Positions 45,263 to 53,522 of a stretch of 64,000 bases of DNA are shown here, one piece after another; within the stretch, counting starts at the first letter, position 1; the number at the start of each line of letters is the position of its first letter. Both the position numbers and the translations under genes were made by a program. Source of the stretch: Candidatus Microthrix subdominans. Lineage in GTDB: Bacteria; Actinomycetota; Acidimicrobiia; Acidimicrobiales; Microtrichaceae. The notes beneath the pieces were generated by a model. It was not told the DNA's origin, ran no database searches, and saw only the letters and a program-made list of their open reading frames with translations. Location of the stretch: positions 1 to 64,000 of the forward strand of contig JADJZA010000003.1 in assembly GCA_016719385.1 (NCBI GenBank). The letters run 5' to 3'.

Positions 45263-45641
45263 ATCCACCGGCCGAAGGGGCTATGGCGGGCCGGACCGCC
45301 GACGAGGCATCGGTCACCCGTCCGGTCACCACCACGTCGGATCCGGCGTTGAGCGCCGTCGCGATTCCAAACGCCCCCAGGTAGGCGTTGGCGGCGAGCG
45401 GGGACCCGTACCCCAGCTCGTCGGCCCGACCCAAGAGGCGGTCGCCTTCGACGTGGGCGTTCTCGGCCGTGACCCCGAGACGTTTCGACAGCTCACGCAG
45501 CCGGTCCGCCAGCCCGGCCGGGTTGAGCCCACCGGCGTTGACGACGATCTTGACGCCAGCGTCCATCGCCAGGCCGAGGCAGTCCTCCATTTGTCGCACG
45601 ACCGTCGTGGCGTACCCCCGGTCGGGATCGGTCGACCTCAC
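45263..45641 (-). pseudogene. atuA: AtuA-like (acyclic terpene utilisation, DUF1446) fragment
   Basis: Reads DRGYATTVVRQMEDCLGLAM, KIVVNAGGLNPAGLADRLRE, ANAYLGAFGIATALNAGSDV and VVTGRVTDASSAVRPAI, the N-terminal half of AtuA proteins, which are coded with geranyl-CoA carboxylase genes in citronellol/geraniol degradation. The 5' end is cut where the duplicated block B starts, the 3' half is deleted. Assignment to the atu pathway rests on this fragment plus the gene order downstream. Confidence 0.75.
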
Positions 45642-45773
45642 CAGCGTGCACGAGTCGGTCGGCGCTTTCCTCAGGGGTTGGCACGTCCGACCGTCAGAGC
45701 CCAGCTCGGCTTGGCTGTCACTGCCCGTCCGTATGGTGAATCAACCCCACCCATCGATTCGGAGGCACATGCC

Positions 45774-46310
45774 ATGACGATGACCGAGGACGACCGGTAC
45801 CATCTCCACCAGCAGCTCGAAGAAGCACTCGACGAACGAGGAGCCAACACCATGATGGAACTGCTTCCACCCGTGGGATGGGCCGACGTCACCACCAAAC
45901 GCGACCTCGACCAACTCGAGGAACGCATGGACCTGCGCTTTCAGAACGTGGACCTCCGCTTCGACAACGTCGACTCGCGGCTGGACGAGATTTCCGAAAA
46001 CACAAGTCTCCGCTTGAACCAGGCCGCCGAAACCACCAACCTCCGTTTCGACCAGGCCGCCGAAAGCACCAACCTCCGTTTCGACCAGGCCGCCGAAAGC
46101 ACCAACCTCCGTTTCGACCAGGCCGCCGAAAGCACCAACCTCCGCTTCAACCAGGCCGCCGAAAGCACCAACCTCCGCTTTGAGAAGGTCGAGAAACGAA
46201 TCGACGCACAAGCCGACCGGATCATCAGCAAGCTTCTGACAATCCTGGTGCCCATCATCGCGGTAGCCGTAGCGTTCTTGACAGCCATGTCGGTGTGGGG
46301 CCCAGGCTGA
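45774..46310 (+). CDS. Coiled-coil membrane protein, paralogue 2 (longest)
   Basis: 178 residues, closest to paralogue 1: DDRYHLHQQLEEALDERGAN, the MMELLPPVGWADVTTKRDL signature, coiled coil, and the C-terminal helix LTILVPIIAVAVAFLTAMSV. The coiled coil holds five 11-residue repeats of the NLRFDQAAEST type against three in copy 1. GGAGG before the ATG. The only long difference from copy 1 is repeat number, so expansion by slippage or unequal crossover is evident. Confidence 0.8.
   Translation: MTMTEDDRYHLHQQLEEALDERGANTMMELLPPVGWADVTTKRDLDQLEERMDLRFQNVDLRFDNVDSRLDEISENTSLRLNQAAETTNLRFDQAAESTNLRFDQAAESTNLRFDQAAESTNLRFNQAAESTNLRFEKVEKRIDAQADRIISKLLTILVPIIAVAVAFLTAMSVWGPG
46005..46169 (+). repeat. 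33-bp tandem repeat, five units
   Basis: Units of 33 bp coding for 11 residues; the middle three (46038-46136) are essentially identical. Length keeps frame whatever the copy number. Confidence 0.95.
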
Positions 46311-46737
46311 TCACCGAGTCCACCGGCGGGCCACATCAACACGCGATGCCAACGCTCCCGGCGGGGCGAGCAGCGTGACCACCCCGGCACCCAACGCCAG
46401 CGCCACAACACGCCCGTCATCGCACTCGACGATCAGGTCCACCTCATGGTCGCCCCGGTGGGTTCGGAGATGACCGACCTACGCTTCTGCGACCCGCGCG
46501 TAAGTCAGGAAAGCCCGAACCGCAGATCTCCACGACGTACTCCTGTGATTACCCGGGCTGAACGATGAAGCCGAGCCGGTGAGCAGAAATGGCACCGCAG
46601 CAGCTCGGGCGCGGCGACCACCGCTCACGAACTGCAGCGGAACGACCGCCTGCACCTGGCCCCGGCCCCTCCACCCGCATCGAAGTGCAGAAGTTCCACC
46701 GGGGCGGTATGCCATTCCTGTGGGCTAACTTCCACAC
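46311..46737. other. Mosaic of ATPase remnants
   Basis: No intact gene. Leftward scraps of the DUF4143 ATPase (FLLTGSASSFSPG near 46580, SAVRAFLTYARVAEA near 46500) are mixed with sequence shared with copy A before vapB (about 46625-46735). Looks like successive deletions. Confidence 0.5.
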
Positions 46738-46977
46738 ATGCGTTTGCACATAACATTGGACGACGAACTTGTCGAAGAGCTCGACCGTCGCGCCGGGACT
46801 CGCCAACGAAGCGCGTACATCGAAGCAGCGGTGCGCCAGACCCTCGACGACGAACGACGTTGGGACGATGTGGAATCGGCCCTCGGCTCACTCGCCGATT
46901 CGGGGCACCCATGGGACGACGACCCGGCCACATGGGTGCGCGCACAACGTGAAGCCGACAGCCGGCGCACCGGATAG
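46738..46977 (+). CDS. VapB-like antitoxin, copy 2
   Basis: 79 residues, ribbon-helix-helix start (MRLHITLDDELVEELDRRAG, then TRQRSAYIEAAVRQTLDDER) and an acidic/aromatic tail (WDDVESALGSLADSGHPWDD) that would thread into the PIN active site. Intact reference for the scrambled copy 1. Its TAG overlaps the toxin's GTG by one base. Confidence 0.85.
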   Translation: MRLHITLDDELVEELDRRAGTRQRSAYIEAAVRQTLDDERRWDDVESALGSLADSGHPWDDDPATWVRAQREADSRRTG

Positions 46978-47357
46978 TGGCCCGCCTACTCCTCGACTCG
47001 ACCGTGCTCATCGACGCGCTTCGAGGGCGCCCGGCCGCCGACCGGGTCGCCGGCTTGCGACGCCTGGGAACTCAGCCGTGGGTATGCGCCATCTCGGTCG
47101 AGGAGATCTGGCGTGGGCTCCACCCCGACGAGGAAACCCATGCGGTGAGGCTTTTTCGCGGCCTTCGATTGGCTCCGCTCGGCGTCCCCGAAGGCCGCCT
47201 CGCCGGAACCTGGCGCCGCGACTTTGCCGCAGCGGGAACCACACTGCACCAGGCCGACTGTCTCATCGCTGCGGCAGCAGTTGGGATCTCTGCTTCCCTG
47301 GCCACCGCAAACGTGCAGGACTTCCCCATGAGCGAGGTCCGGGTCGAAGCCTGGTAG
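46977..47357 (+). CDS. VapC-like PIN-domain toxin, copy 2
   Basis: 126 residues, nearly identical to copy 1 (for example ETHAVRLFR here, ENHAVRLFR there). All four PIN acidic positions are present. With its intact antitoxin it forms a complete type II TA module, probably autoregulated through VapB binding upstream of 46738. Confidence 0.9.
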   Translation: MARLLLDSTVLIDALRGRPAADRVAGLRRLGTQPWVCAISVEEIWRGLHPDEETHAVRLFRGLRLAPLGVPEGRLAGTWRRDFAAAGTTLHQADCLIAAAAVGISASLATANVQDFPMSEVRVEAW

Positions 47358-47545
47358 CGCTGCTTCGCTTGGCATCGACTCGTTGAGACTCCTCACACCG
47401 TGTGACGCAACCGCGTCATGTCCACCGAACCCGTGCGAAGCTGTCCTGTGGCCGAGGGATCGGCCCCTGGTCGCCGTGCAGCAGCGATGCAGGACGAGGC
47501 TGAGCGGGCGCAAACGCACCTTCAAGATCCTCCCGGCGCCACTAT

Positions 47546-47821
47546 CTAGGCCGGGACGGCCGCCTTGGCGGCCAGGTACAGACCAGCCGGAGAAAACTCC
47601 GCGCCATTCGAGAATCGAATCGTGCCGGACTCGGAATCGACCGCCACTTCGCAGAACGCCGGGTAGTCCTCCAGCAACCAGCCGAAGTCAGGTCCGGTCA
47701 GCCAATCCTCCAGGTCGATGACCTTCACCGATCCATCATCAAACGTCAGCTCGGTCACGTAACGAGACAGCACCCGCACATCGGTCACGTCGACCAGCAC
47801 GTACTCGTCAGTGCCCTTCAT
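47546..47821 (-). CDS. DUF2442 protein, copy 2
   Basis: 91 residues, intact: TDEYVLVDVTDVRVLSRYVT, DLEDWLTGPDFGWLLEDYPA, SESGTIRFSNGAEFSPAGLY. DUF2442 proteins are small beta-rich partners often coded beside DUF4160 or RelE-like genes; none is next to it here. Function not established. ATG start with GGGGATGGG upstream. Confidence 0.75.
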   Translation of the reverse strand: MKGTDEYVLVDVTDVRVLSRYVTELTFDDGSVKVIDLEDWLTGPDFGWLLEDYPAFCEVAVDSESGTIRFSNGAEFSPAGLYLAAKAAVPA

Positions 47822-47999
47822 CCCATCCCCTTCTCATCGGCCGTCGCCTCGATCCAGCATTTCCTCCAGCGTACCTGGGAAGGCGTGGTCAAGGGTTGCA
47901 TGGAATGCCATGGTCGCCAGCGAACGATGCGACTAGAGCAAATCTTGAACCTCTCGCAATACCTTCGGCGGCAACCGGCCAGCAAGCATCTGAGCCGGG

Positions 48000-48260
48000 G
48001 TGTCGTGTGACACGACTACGTCACGTCCACCGAGTCCGTGCGAACCGTCCGCAACAACGTCTCCGACATCATTTGTCGCGTGCAGCAGCAGCACGAACGG
48101 ATGGTCATCACCAAGACGGCGCTCCGGCGGCTGTGCTGATCAGCCGCGAAGACCTGGACTCGATGGAGGAGGCGCTCCGCGACACGGGCACTGCGGGAGC
48201 GGCTCCCCGAGGCAGTCGCCGGCTGCGGCGATCGCATTCATCACGGGACCGTGGCCGATA
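48000..48260 (+). pseudogene. Phd/YefM antitoxin remnant
   Basis: VRTVRNNVSDIICRVQQQHE and RMVITKTA in one frame, then LISREDLDSMEEALRDTG in another, match the intact Phd antitoxin at 57945. No toxin follows. The rest of 47822-48366 carries no gene. Confidence 0.65.
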
Positions 48261-48366
48261 ACCCCCAGCGAGTCGGGGGTCTCCTTCGTAGCTGGCGGGT
48301 CGATGGGGAGATCGCCACTGCCGCTCCCGGGCAGGTTGAGCGCCAATCAGCTGTCGGGACCAGTGC

Positions 48367-49659
48367 TCACGGGCCCAGCAGAGCCGCAGGCACCACCGCC
48401 ACGCCGTCTTCGGGGCGGCGGTACGCGTAGCGCCCCGAGGTCACCACCACGGCGTCGAGCAGGTCGTCACCCAACCGGTCACGAAGCCAGCGAAGGTGCA
48501 CGGTGTCGTCCTGGCTCACGGTGGTCGCCAGCTTGGTCTCGATCGCCACAATGCGCCCGTCATCGCGTTCGACGATCAGGTCCACCTCATGGTCGCCGCG
48601 GTGGGTTCGGAGATGTCCAACCGACGCTTCCGCGCGCTGCGCGTACGTGCGGACCCCCAGGGTGACCAGCGACTCGAACAACGCCCCCAGCAACGATCCG
48701 TCCTGTGGTCGAGGCACCGGCCCCTGGTCGCCGTGCAGCAGCGATGCAGGTCCGAGACCGAGCAGGGTTGTGGCCAGCGCCGGATCGGTCAGGTGGTGCT
48801 TGGGAGCGGCTGCGAGCTGACGCAGGTGGCTCTGGGTGGGTTGCCAAGCCGGGAGCGGATCGAGGATGAACAGCCGTTCCAGCATGTTTCTGTACGGTTC
48901 GGTGGTGCTGCGGGCGGGCTTGTTGCCCTCCCCCGGCGTTGCCGCATCCCTGATTTTCTCGTAGGAGGCAACGCTTGAGGTCGCAGCGGCGTACGCAGCC
49001 ATCCAACGCCGCAGCGCCGCCTCCTTTCGGACCCTGAGTCCCGCCTCCACCATGTCGCGATCCACCACGCGGTCCACGTAGCCGCGCAACTGCGCGCGCC
49101 GCACCCGTTGTGGCAGTCCCCGAATGCCGGGAAAGCCCGAACCGCAGATCTCCTCGACGTACTCCGGCAGCCCAACCGATGTCTCGCCGGACACATCGGG
49201 TTGGGTGCCGGTCAGGATGGCGGCGAGGGAGACCGTCGGAGAACTCAGGCCACGTTCGGCGAGGATGAGTGGGCGCATGCGCACCTTCAAGATCCTTCCG
49301 GCGCCACTATGACTACCCGGGCTGAACGACGAAGCCGAGCCGGTAAGCAGAAACTGGCCCGGAGGCGCACCGGCGTCCACCGCCCGCCGGACAACATCCC
49401 AGGTCATCGGCAGGTGTTGCCACTCGTCGATCAGCACCGGCCCGGTGCCCCGCAAGTTCCGCGCGGCGGCCACCGCTTCACGAACTGCAGGATCCTCCAT
49501 AAGGAAGGTCCTGGTGGCACGCTCCGCTGCCGTGGCGCTCTTGCCCACGCCCTTGGCACCCTCGAGTGAGATGGCGGCCGCTCCTGTGAACAGCTCGTCC
49601 AGCTCTCCGTCGACGGTCCGGGGCAGGTAGTGCTCAGCAGCGAGGGAGTGCGAACTCAC
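48367..49659 (-). CDS. AAA/DUF4143-type ATPase
   Basis: 430 residues. Walker A in LEGAKGVGKSATAAERA (about residue 36), Walker B in GPVLIDEWQHLPMTWDVV, sensor region PGQFLLTGSASSF, then a DUF4143 part with helix-turn-helix (VEAGLRVRKEAALRRWMAAY) and a nuclease-like C-terminus (HRGDHEVDLIVERDDGRIVA). Widespread family of unknown role, suspected in defence or selfish-element maintenance. ATG start; four 23-bp repeats lie just upstream. The only intact copy in the window. Confidence 0.85.
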   Translation of the reverse strand: MSSHSLAAEHYLPRTVDGELDELFTGAAAISLEGAKGVGKSATAAERATRTFLMEDPAVREAVAAARNLRGTGPVLIDEWQHLPMTWDVVRRAVDAGAPPGQFLLTGSASSFSPGSHSGAGRILKVRMRPLILAERGLSSPTVSLAAILTGTQPDVSGETSVGLPEYVEEICGSGFPGIRGLPQRVRRAQLRGYVDRVVDRDMVEAGLRVRKEAALRRWMAAYAAATSSVASYEKIRDAATPGEGNKPARSTTEPYRNMLERLFILDPLPAWQPTQSHLRQLAAAPKHHLTDPALATTLLGLGPASLLHGDQGPVPRPQDGSLLGALFESLVTLGVRTYAQRAEASVGHLRTHRGDHEVDLIVERDDGRIVAIETKLATTVSQDDTVHLRWLRDRLGDDLLDAVVVTSGRYAYRRPEDGVAVVPAALLGP

Positions 49660-49665
49660 AGCGTC

Positions 49666-49757
49666 TACGCTACAGTTCCGGCGCGTCCTACGCTACAGTT
49701 CCGGCGCGTCCTACGCTACAGTTCCGGCGCGTCCTACGCTACAGTTCCGGCGCGTCC
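49666..49757. repeat. Four exact 23-bp tandem repeats upstream of the ATPase
   Basis: Unit TACGCTACAGTTCCGGCGCG plus TCC, repeated four times without mismatch, starting seven bases before the ATPase start codon. On the ATPase strand each unit contains GGAACTGTAGCGTA. Could be an operator array or iterated promoter; no spacers, so not CRISPR. 49758-49913 holds only remnants shared with 39800-39890. Confidence 0.9.
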
Positions 49758-49913
49758 AGGCTACGACCTCTTCGGCGAGATCCAGCAGAACGAGCGCTAT
49801 CCCCATCTCGCGAGACCGAAGCCGGCCGTGGCGGCATCTACAGCACGGGGGCCGAGTGAGCAGCGAATCGGGACTATCTCCGTTGCAGAACTTCTTTCTG
49901 CGTCGCAGCAGCA

Positions 49914-50441
49914 CTACTTCGGTGCCAGGACTTCTTTCGCACCTGCAGCTGCGTTGAAGTGGCCAAAAGCAGCTCTGAACTCCGCCTCCGACAGGTCAAC
50001 GATGGAGCACGGATTGCCCGTCCAGCTCCGGACGGCCTCCGTCAGTTCATCCACCTGGGCATCCCATTGATCTCCCCCATCTGCGGTATCCGGCCGGATC
50101 ACGAAAAGATCAATATCGCTGGCGACCCCTCCGTCTCCCCGCGCAACCGAGCCGAAGAGCCATGCCCCACTCGGCGGGTACTCCCACCGACAGAGACGAT
50201 CCTTCAATTGCGCAATCAGTTGACTCCGCATACCGGCCAGCGCCCGGATGCCGCTGGTCGCAAGGTGTTGCTCGTTGAGGGTGTAGAGCTTCGACGGAGG
50301 GTGATCCTCGACGAGGACGATGCCATGCTCCGCTAAATGCCGCAGGGCGAGGCTGGTTCCCTTTTGACTGAGCCGACCGTTCGAGAGGGCGGCCACCTTC
50401 CTTCCTGATAACGGCACGTACGTGCTCGCCAGTACTTCCAA
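49914..50441 (-). pseudogene. MNT nucleotidyltransferase fused to HEPN scrap, copy B
   Basis: Same protein as 39983-40633 (LSQKGTSLALRHLAEHGIVL, LFGSVARGDGGVASDIDLFV), but the normal ATG start is lost by indels near 50450. After VDLSEAEF a deletion joins it in frame to HEPN sequence (RAAFGHFNAAAGAKEVLAPK). The nucleotidyltransferase active site is complete, so an unusual MNT-HEPN fusion could be made from the TTG at 50441, but decay is the simpler view. Confidence 0.65.
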
Positions 50442-50520
50442 GACGACCCCTCCTCACCATCTCATCGGCTGAGCGACCGGAACCGCTTCCGGCTCTGGCG
50501 GCATCTACAGCACGGCCGCC

Positions 50521-50886
50521 CAGGCGGAGGCCCGACCCGACGCCGACGGCTACATGACCCTCACCGACCGCATCAAGGACATGATCATCGCCGGTGGGCA
50601 CAACGTGTACTCGATCGAAGTGGAGAACGCCCTGGCAGCGCACCCCGCCGCGACCGACTGCGCCATCGTGGCGAGGCCGCACCCCACCTACGGCGAGAGC
50701 ATCGTCGCAATCGTCACCCCGGTCGAGGGTACAACGATCACCCTCCCCCAGGTTCAGGAGTTCTGACGGGAACGCCTCTCGCACTACAAGGTGCCCCACG
50801 ACCTGATCGTCCGGCCCATCCCCCGCAACCCGTCCGGCAAAATCATGAAGCACGTCATCAGAACCGAGATGGCCGACGAAGGCTGA
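50521..50886 (+). pseudogene. Acyl-CoA ligase C-terminal fragment, second copy
   Basis: DADGYMTLTDRIKDMIIAGG, HNVYSIEVENALAAHPAATD and CAIVARPHPTYGESIVAIVT, then an in-frame TGA at 50764, followed by RERLSHYKVPHDLIVRPIPR and the catalytic-Lys region SGKIM. It contains exactly the segment missing from the fragment at 39121-39721. No N-terminal part. Confidence 0.85.
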
Positions 50887-50963
50887 TCGGCGACGCTCAC
50901 CTACCTCCGGTGCCTGGGGATTTGCCGGGTGTGATGCCCGACCCCGTGGGCTAATCTGAGCAC

Positions 50964-51203
50964 ATGCGTCTGCACATATCGTTGGACGGCGACCTCGTCA
51001 CAGAGCTCGACCGGCGCGCCGGGACCCGCCAACGAAGCGCCTACATCGAGGCGGCACTTCGTCAGGCGCTCGAGGACGACCCGCGTTGGGAGGATGTGGA
51101 ATCGGCCCTCGGTTCACTTCCCGATTCGGGGCACGCCTGGGATGACGACCCGGCCACATGGGTGCGCGCACAACGTGAAGCCGACGGCCGGCGCGCCGGA
51201 TAA
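50964..51203 (+). CDS. VapB-like antitoxin, copy 3
   Basis: 79 residues, MRLHISLDGDLVTELDRRAG and the tail WEDVESALGSLPDSGHAWDD. Intact but clearly diverged from copies 1 and 2 (many synonymous and some coding changes), so this is an older paralogue and not part of the A/B duplication. Overlaps the toxin start. Confidence 0.85.
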   Translation: MRLHISLDGDLVTELDRRAGTRQRSAYIEAALRQALEDDPRWEDVESALGSLPDSGHAWDDDPATWVRAQREADGRRAG

Positions 51204-51583
51204 TGGCGCGACTGCTGCTCGACTCGACCGTGCTCATCGACGCTCTTCGAGGCCGTCCGGCCGCCGATCGAGTCGCCGGATTGCGACGCCTGGGAACTCA
51301 ACCATGGGTGTGCGCCATCTCGGTCGAGGAGATCTGGCGCGGGCTCCACTCTGAGGAGGAAGCCCACGCTGTGCGGCTGTTCCGCGGCCTTCGGTTGGCA
51401 CCGCTCGGCGTTCCCGAAGGCCGCCTCGCCGGGACGTGGCGTCGCGACTTTGCCGCAGCGGGGACCACCCTGCACCAAGCCGACTGCCTCATCGCTGCGG
51501 CCGCAGTTGGAATCTCGGCTTCCCTCGCCACAGCGAACGTGCAGGACTTCCCCATGAGCGAGCTGCGGGTCGAAGCCTGGTAG
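51203..51583 (+). CDS. VapC-like PIN-domain toxin, copy 3
   Basis: 126 residues: LLLDSTVLIDALRGRPAADR, SVEEIWRGLHSEEEAH, HQADCLIAAAAVGISASLAT. Very similar protein to the other two but with more synonymous change. ATG start here, where the other copies use GTG. A complete module with its antitoxin. Confidence 0.9.
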   Translation: MARLLLDSTVLIDALRGRPAADRVAGLRRLGTQPWVCAISVEEIWRGLHSEEEAHAVRLFRGLRLAPLGVPEGRLAGTWRRDFAAAGTTLHQADCLIAAAAVGISASLATANVQDFPMSELRVEAW

Positions 51584-51589
51584 AGGAGA

Positions 51590-51720
51590 ACTCGTTCTGC
51601 GCAGCAAGCGGCCTGTCTGCGGTCCAGCACGTCGCAACTCCTTCAGCTTTGGCCAAGTGTGCGCGGGCCTCAGCGAGCGGGCTCATGCTTGGGCTGGCGC
51701 CGAGGGACGCCAAGCAGGCT
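51590..51720 (-). pseudogene. HEPN-domain protein, N-terminal scrap
   Basis: MASLGASPSMSPLAEARAHL and AKAE match the HEPN start at 39960-40026 and then the match is lost. No partner gene is left. 51721-51860 shows nothing further. Confidence 0.5.
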
Positions 51721-51860
51721 CCACTTTCATGGCGGGCACGATGCGATCAGCACAAACTCGCGCAGGAAAGCGAGCCCGACGGGGATGATCTTCCCCTCAG
51801 TTTCGTTGTCCCAACTCACTCGTAGGGTGACCTCGTTGCATCCTCCTCAAACGGGAAGTT

Positions 51861-51918
51861 GCCCGGTCGCAGGCCCCGGAGGCCTTGCCCCACGTCAAGC
51901 GACCATGGGAGGTAGGCC
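51861..51918 (+). repeat. Conserved leader of coiled-coil gene 3
   Basis: GCCCGGTCGCAGGCCCCGGA and the following GGCCTTGCCC...CGACCATGGG are shared with 63045-63102 before paralogue 6. The conservation upstream of the start exceeds what a ribosome site needs, so promoter or leader control is likely. Confidence 0.7.
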
Positions 51919-52329
51919 GTGTCTATCACCAACGAGGACCGCTACAATCTGCAGGAACGAGCCAACGAGCTGTTGGGAAAGAAGGAGGGCACGACCTTGA
52001 TGGAACTGCTCCCACCGGTCGGTTGGGCCGATGTTGCAACCAAGAACGACCTCGACGTCCAGACCGCCTTGCTCGATGCCAAGCTCTCGCTGCTCCGCTC
52101 CGACCTCGACACCCAGCTCTCCGGGCTTCGGTCGGACCTCGAGCGCAAGACCTCCGGGCTTCGTTCTGACCTCGAGCACAAGACGTCCGGGCTTCGGTCT
52201 GATTTTCAAGCGGAACTGGAGTCAGGACTCCGTCGGCTCGAGAGCAGGATGTTCACAGCGTTCCTGACAATGATCGGTGTGCTGGCCACGATGGCGGCGC
52301 TCCTGGTCGCCGTCCTTCTGCAGGCCTAG
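51919..52329 (+). CDS. Coiled-coil membrane protein, paralogue 3
   Basis: 136 residues from GTG with GGGAGG upstream. ITNEDRYNLQERANELLGKK, the LMELLPPVGWADVATKNDL signature, three 11-residue repeats of the LRSDLERKTSG type, and a C-terminal membrane helix (FLTMIGVLATMAALLVAVLL). Belongs to a second subfamily with paralogue 6, which has the same ends but lacks most of the repeats. Function unknown. Confidence 0.75.
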   Translation: MSITNEDRYNLQERANELLGKKEGTTLMELLPPVGWADVATKNDLDVQTALLDAKLSLLRSDLDTQLSGLRSDLERKTSGLRSDLEHKTSGLRSDFQAELESGLRRLESRMFTAFLTMIGVLATMAALLVAVLLQA

Positions 52330-52381
52330 AACGCAACACCGCTTGGTCGCAGCGACAGGCGTCGGCAGCTTGTCTCTGGGG

Positions 52382-53512
52382 TTATGGGCGCGGAGTACTG
52401 ACAAGCGCGACCGCCCGGTGGGCGTTGCCATGGGTCAGCCGCTCGACCGGAACCGTTGCGGCCAGATCACACACGGCGTCCAGCGCCGCCTGCCCGGCCC
52501 GGGCCAAATTGAGCGTGTTGGCCAGCAACTCGACCACGGCCTCGTGGGGTTCCAACCGCTGCAACGTCGCCTCGGCACCCTCCTCGTAGGTGGGCAGCAC
52601 CACCCTGTTCACCGGTCCGACGTCACCGTCAAGACGAACGACATCAGCGTTGATTTCGGCCGGGTCGAGATCGCCGCCGTCGCTCTCGGGCAGGTTGAGC
52701 ACCGCCCGGCTGGACGCATCGATCGCCAGCCGCTTGGGGTAGCCCACCGCCATCCCGGATCCGGGCCGCACGCCGATCGCCTCATCGCCCAGGTAGTCCC
52801 AGCCGGCGGCCACAAAAGCGCCGGTCAGCGTCGACTTGCCGTTGCCCGACGGTGCGGGCAGCAGCACCAGCTGTCCATCCGGCGAGCGCACGGCCCCGGC
52901 GTGGAACGCAGCGCAACTGTGGGTCCACACTGCGTACTCGTTGACCACCGACGTCAGCTGGCGCAGGCACGCCTCCCGGCTGGGAAAGCGCCACTCGTAA
53001 TCGGTGACGAGCACCAGCTCGCCCTCGGGGGTCTCGTGGACATCGAAGAACATGGTCGGCTTCTCGGCGTCGGTCCCCGTGCCGAGGAACGTGTCGAGGG
53101 CCTCCAGCACCTCGGTCTGCGGGCCCCGCAGCGCAATGTTGTGATCGATCACCGGGTGGACTCTGCCGGTCACCGCTCCCCCGGTCACCGCGCCGTCGGC
53201 CGCCTCCTCGGTCGAACCGGCCGGCGGCTTCGGAGCGTCGAATGGCTCGTCCCGGCCGATGAGCCCCAGCTCGGTGAGCATGGCCAGCCCTGCGGACACG
53301 TCGGCGGCGACGTTTGCCCGGTCGATGCCGGCATCCTCAGCCCAGGCGGTGACCGCAGCATCGACGTCGCCCTCGCCGTCGCAGGCGGCCAGCAGCGTGC
53401 CGGCGGTGGCGTTGAGCTGGTGGGCGGTTTCGGTGATCAGGTCGTAGGCGATCGCCCGCTCGCCCATCGGTGACAACAGCACGCCGGGGGAACGCTCGGG
53501 AAAGGGAGGCAC
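52382..53512 (-). CDS. HPr-kinase-like/PqqD protein, intact reference copy
   Basis: 376 residues from the GTG at 53512, chosen because it lies ten bases after the upstream gene. Residues about 18-90 form a PqqD-like domain (RAIAYDLITETAHQLNATAG), then an HprK-like kinase domain with VWTHSCAAFHAGAV, Walker A in LLPAPSGNGKSTL, and GWDYLGDEAIGVRPGSG. It is the full-length version of the wrecks at 31880-32980 and 37946-38450. Probably an ATP-dependent modifier or chaperone of a peptide or exported protein; the membrane protein upstream is its likely operon partner. Confidence 0.75.
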   Translation of the reverse strand: MPPFPERSPGVLLSPMGERAIAYDLITETAHQLNATAGTLLAACDGEGDVDAAVTAWAEDAGIDRANVAADVSAGLAMLTELGLIGRDEPFDAPKPPAGSTEEAADGAVTGGAVTGRVHPVIDHNIALRGPQTEVLEALDTFLGTGTDAEKPTMFFDVHETPEGELVLVTDYEWRFPSREACLRQLTSVVNEYAVWTHSCAAFHAGAVRSPDGQLVLLPAPSGNGKSTLTGAFVAAGWDYLGDEAIGVRPGSGMAVGYPKRLAIDASSRAVLNLPESDGGDLDPAEINADVVRLDGDVGPVNRVVLPTYEEGAEATLQRLEPHEAVVELLANTLNLARAGQAALDAVCDLAATVPVERLTHGNAHRAVALVSTPRP

Positions 53513-53522
53513 CCGTTCGAGG

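Larger units (their letters stand above)
45576..49403. repeat. Segmental duplication, copy B (TA block)
   Basis: Same order as copy A at 34703-37945 and close in sequence. Here the block edge still lies within the atuA fragment, so copy B is likely nearer to where the block was assembled. It contains the intact versions of the antitoxin, DUF2442 gene and ATPase. Confidence 0.85.

Noticed and set aside
49666..49757. 23-bp repeats as a CRISPR array
   Set aside because: Units are head to tail with no spacers and no cas genes nearby.
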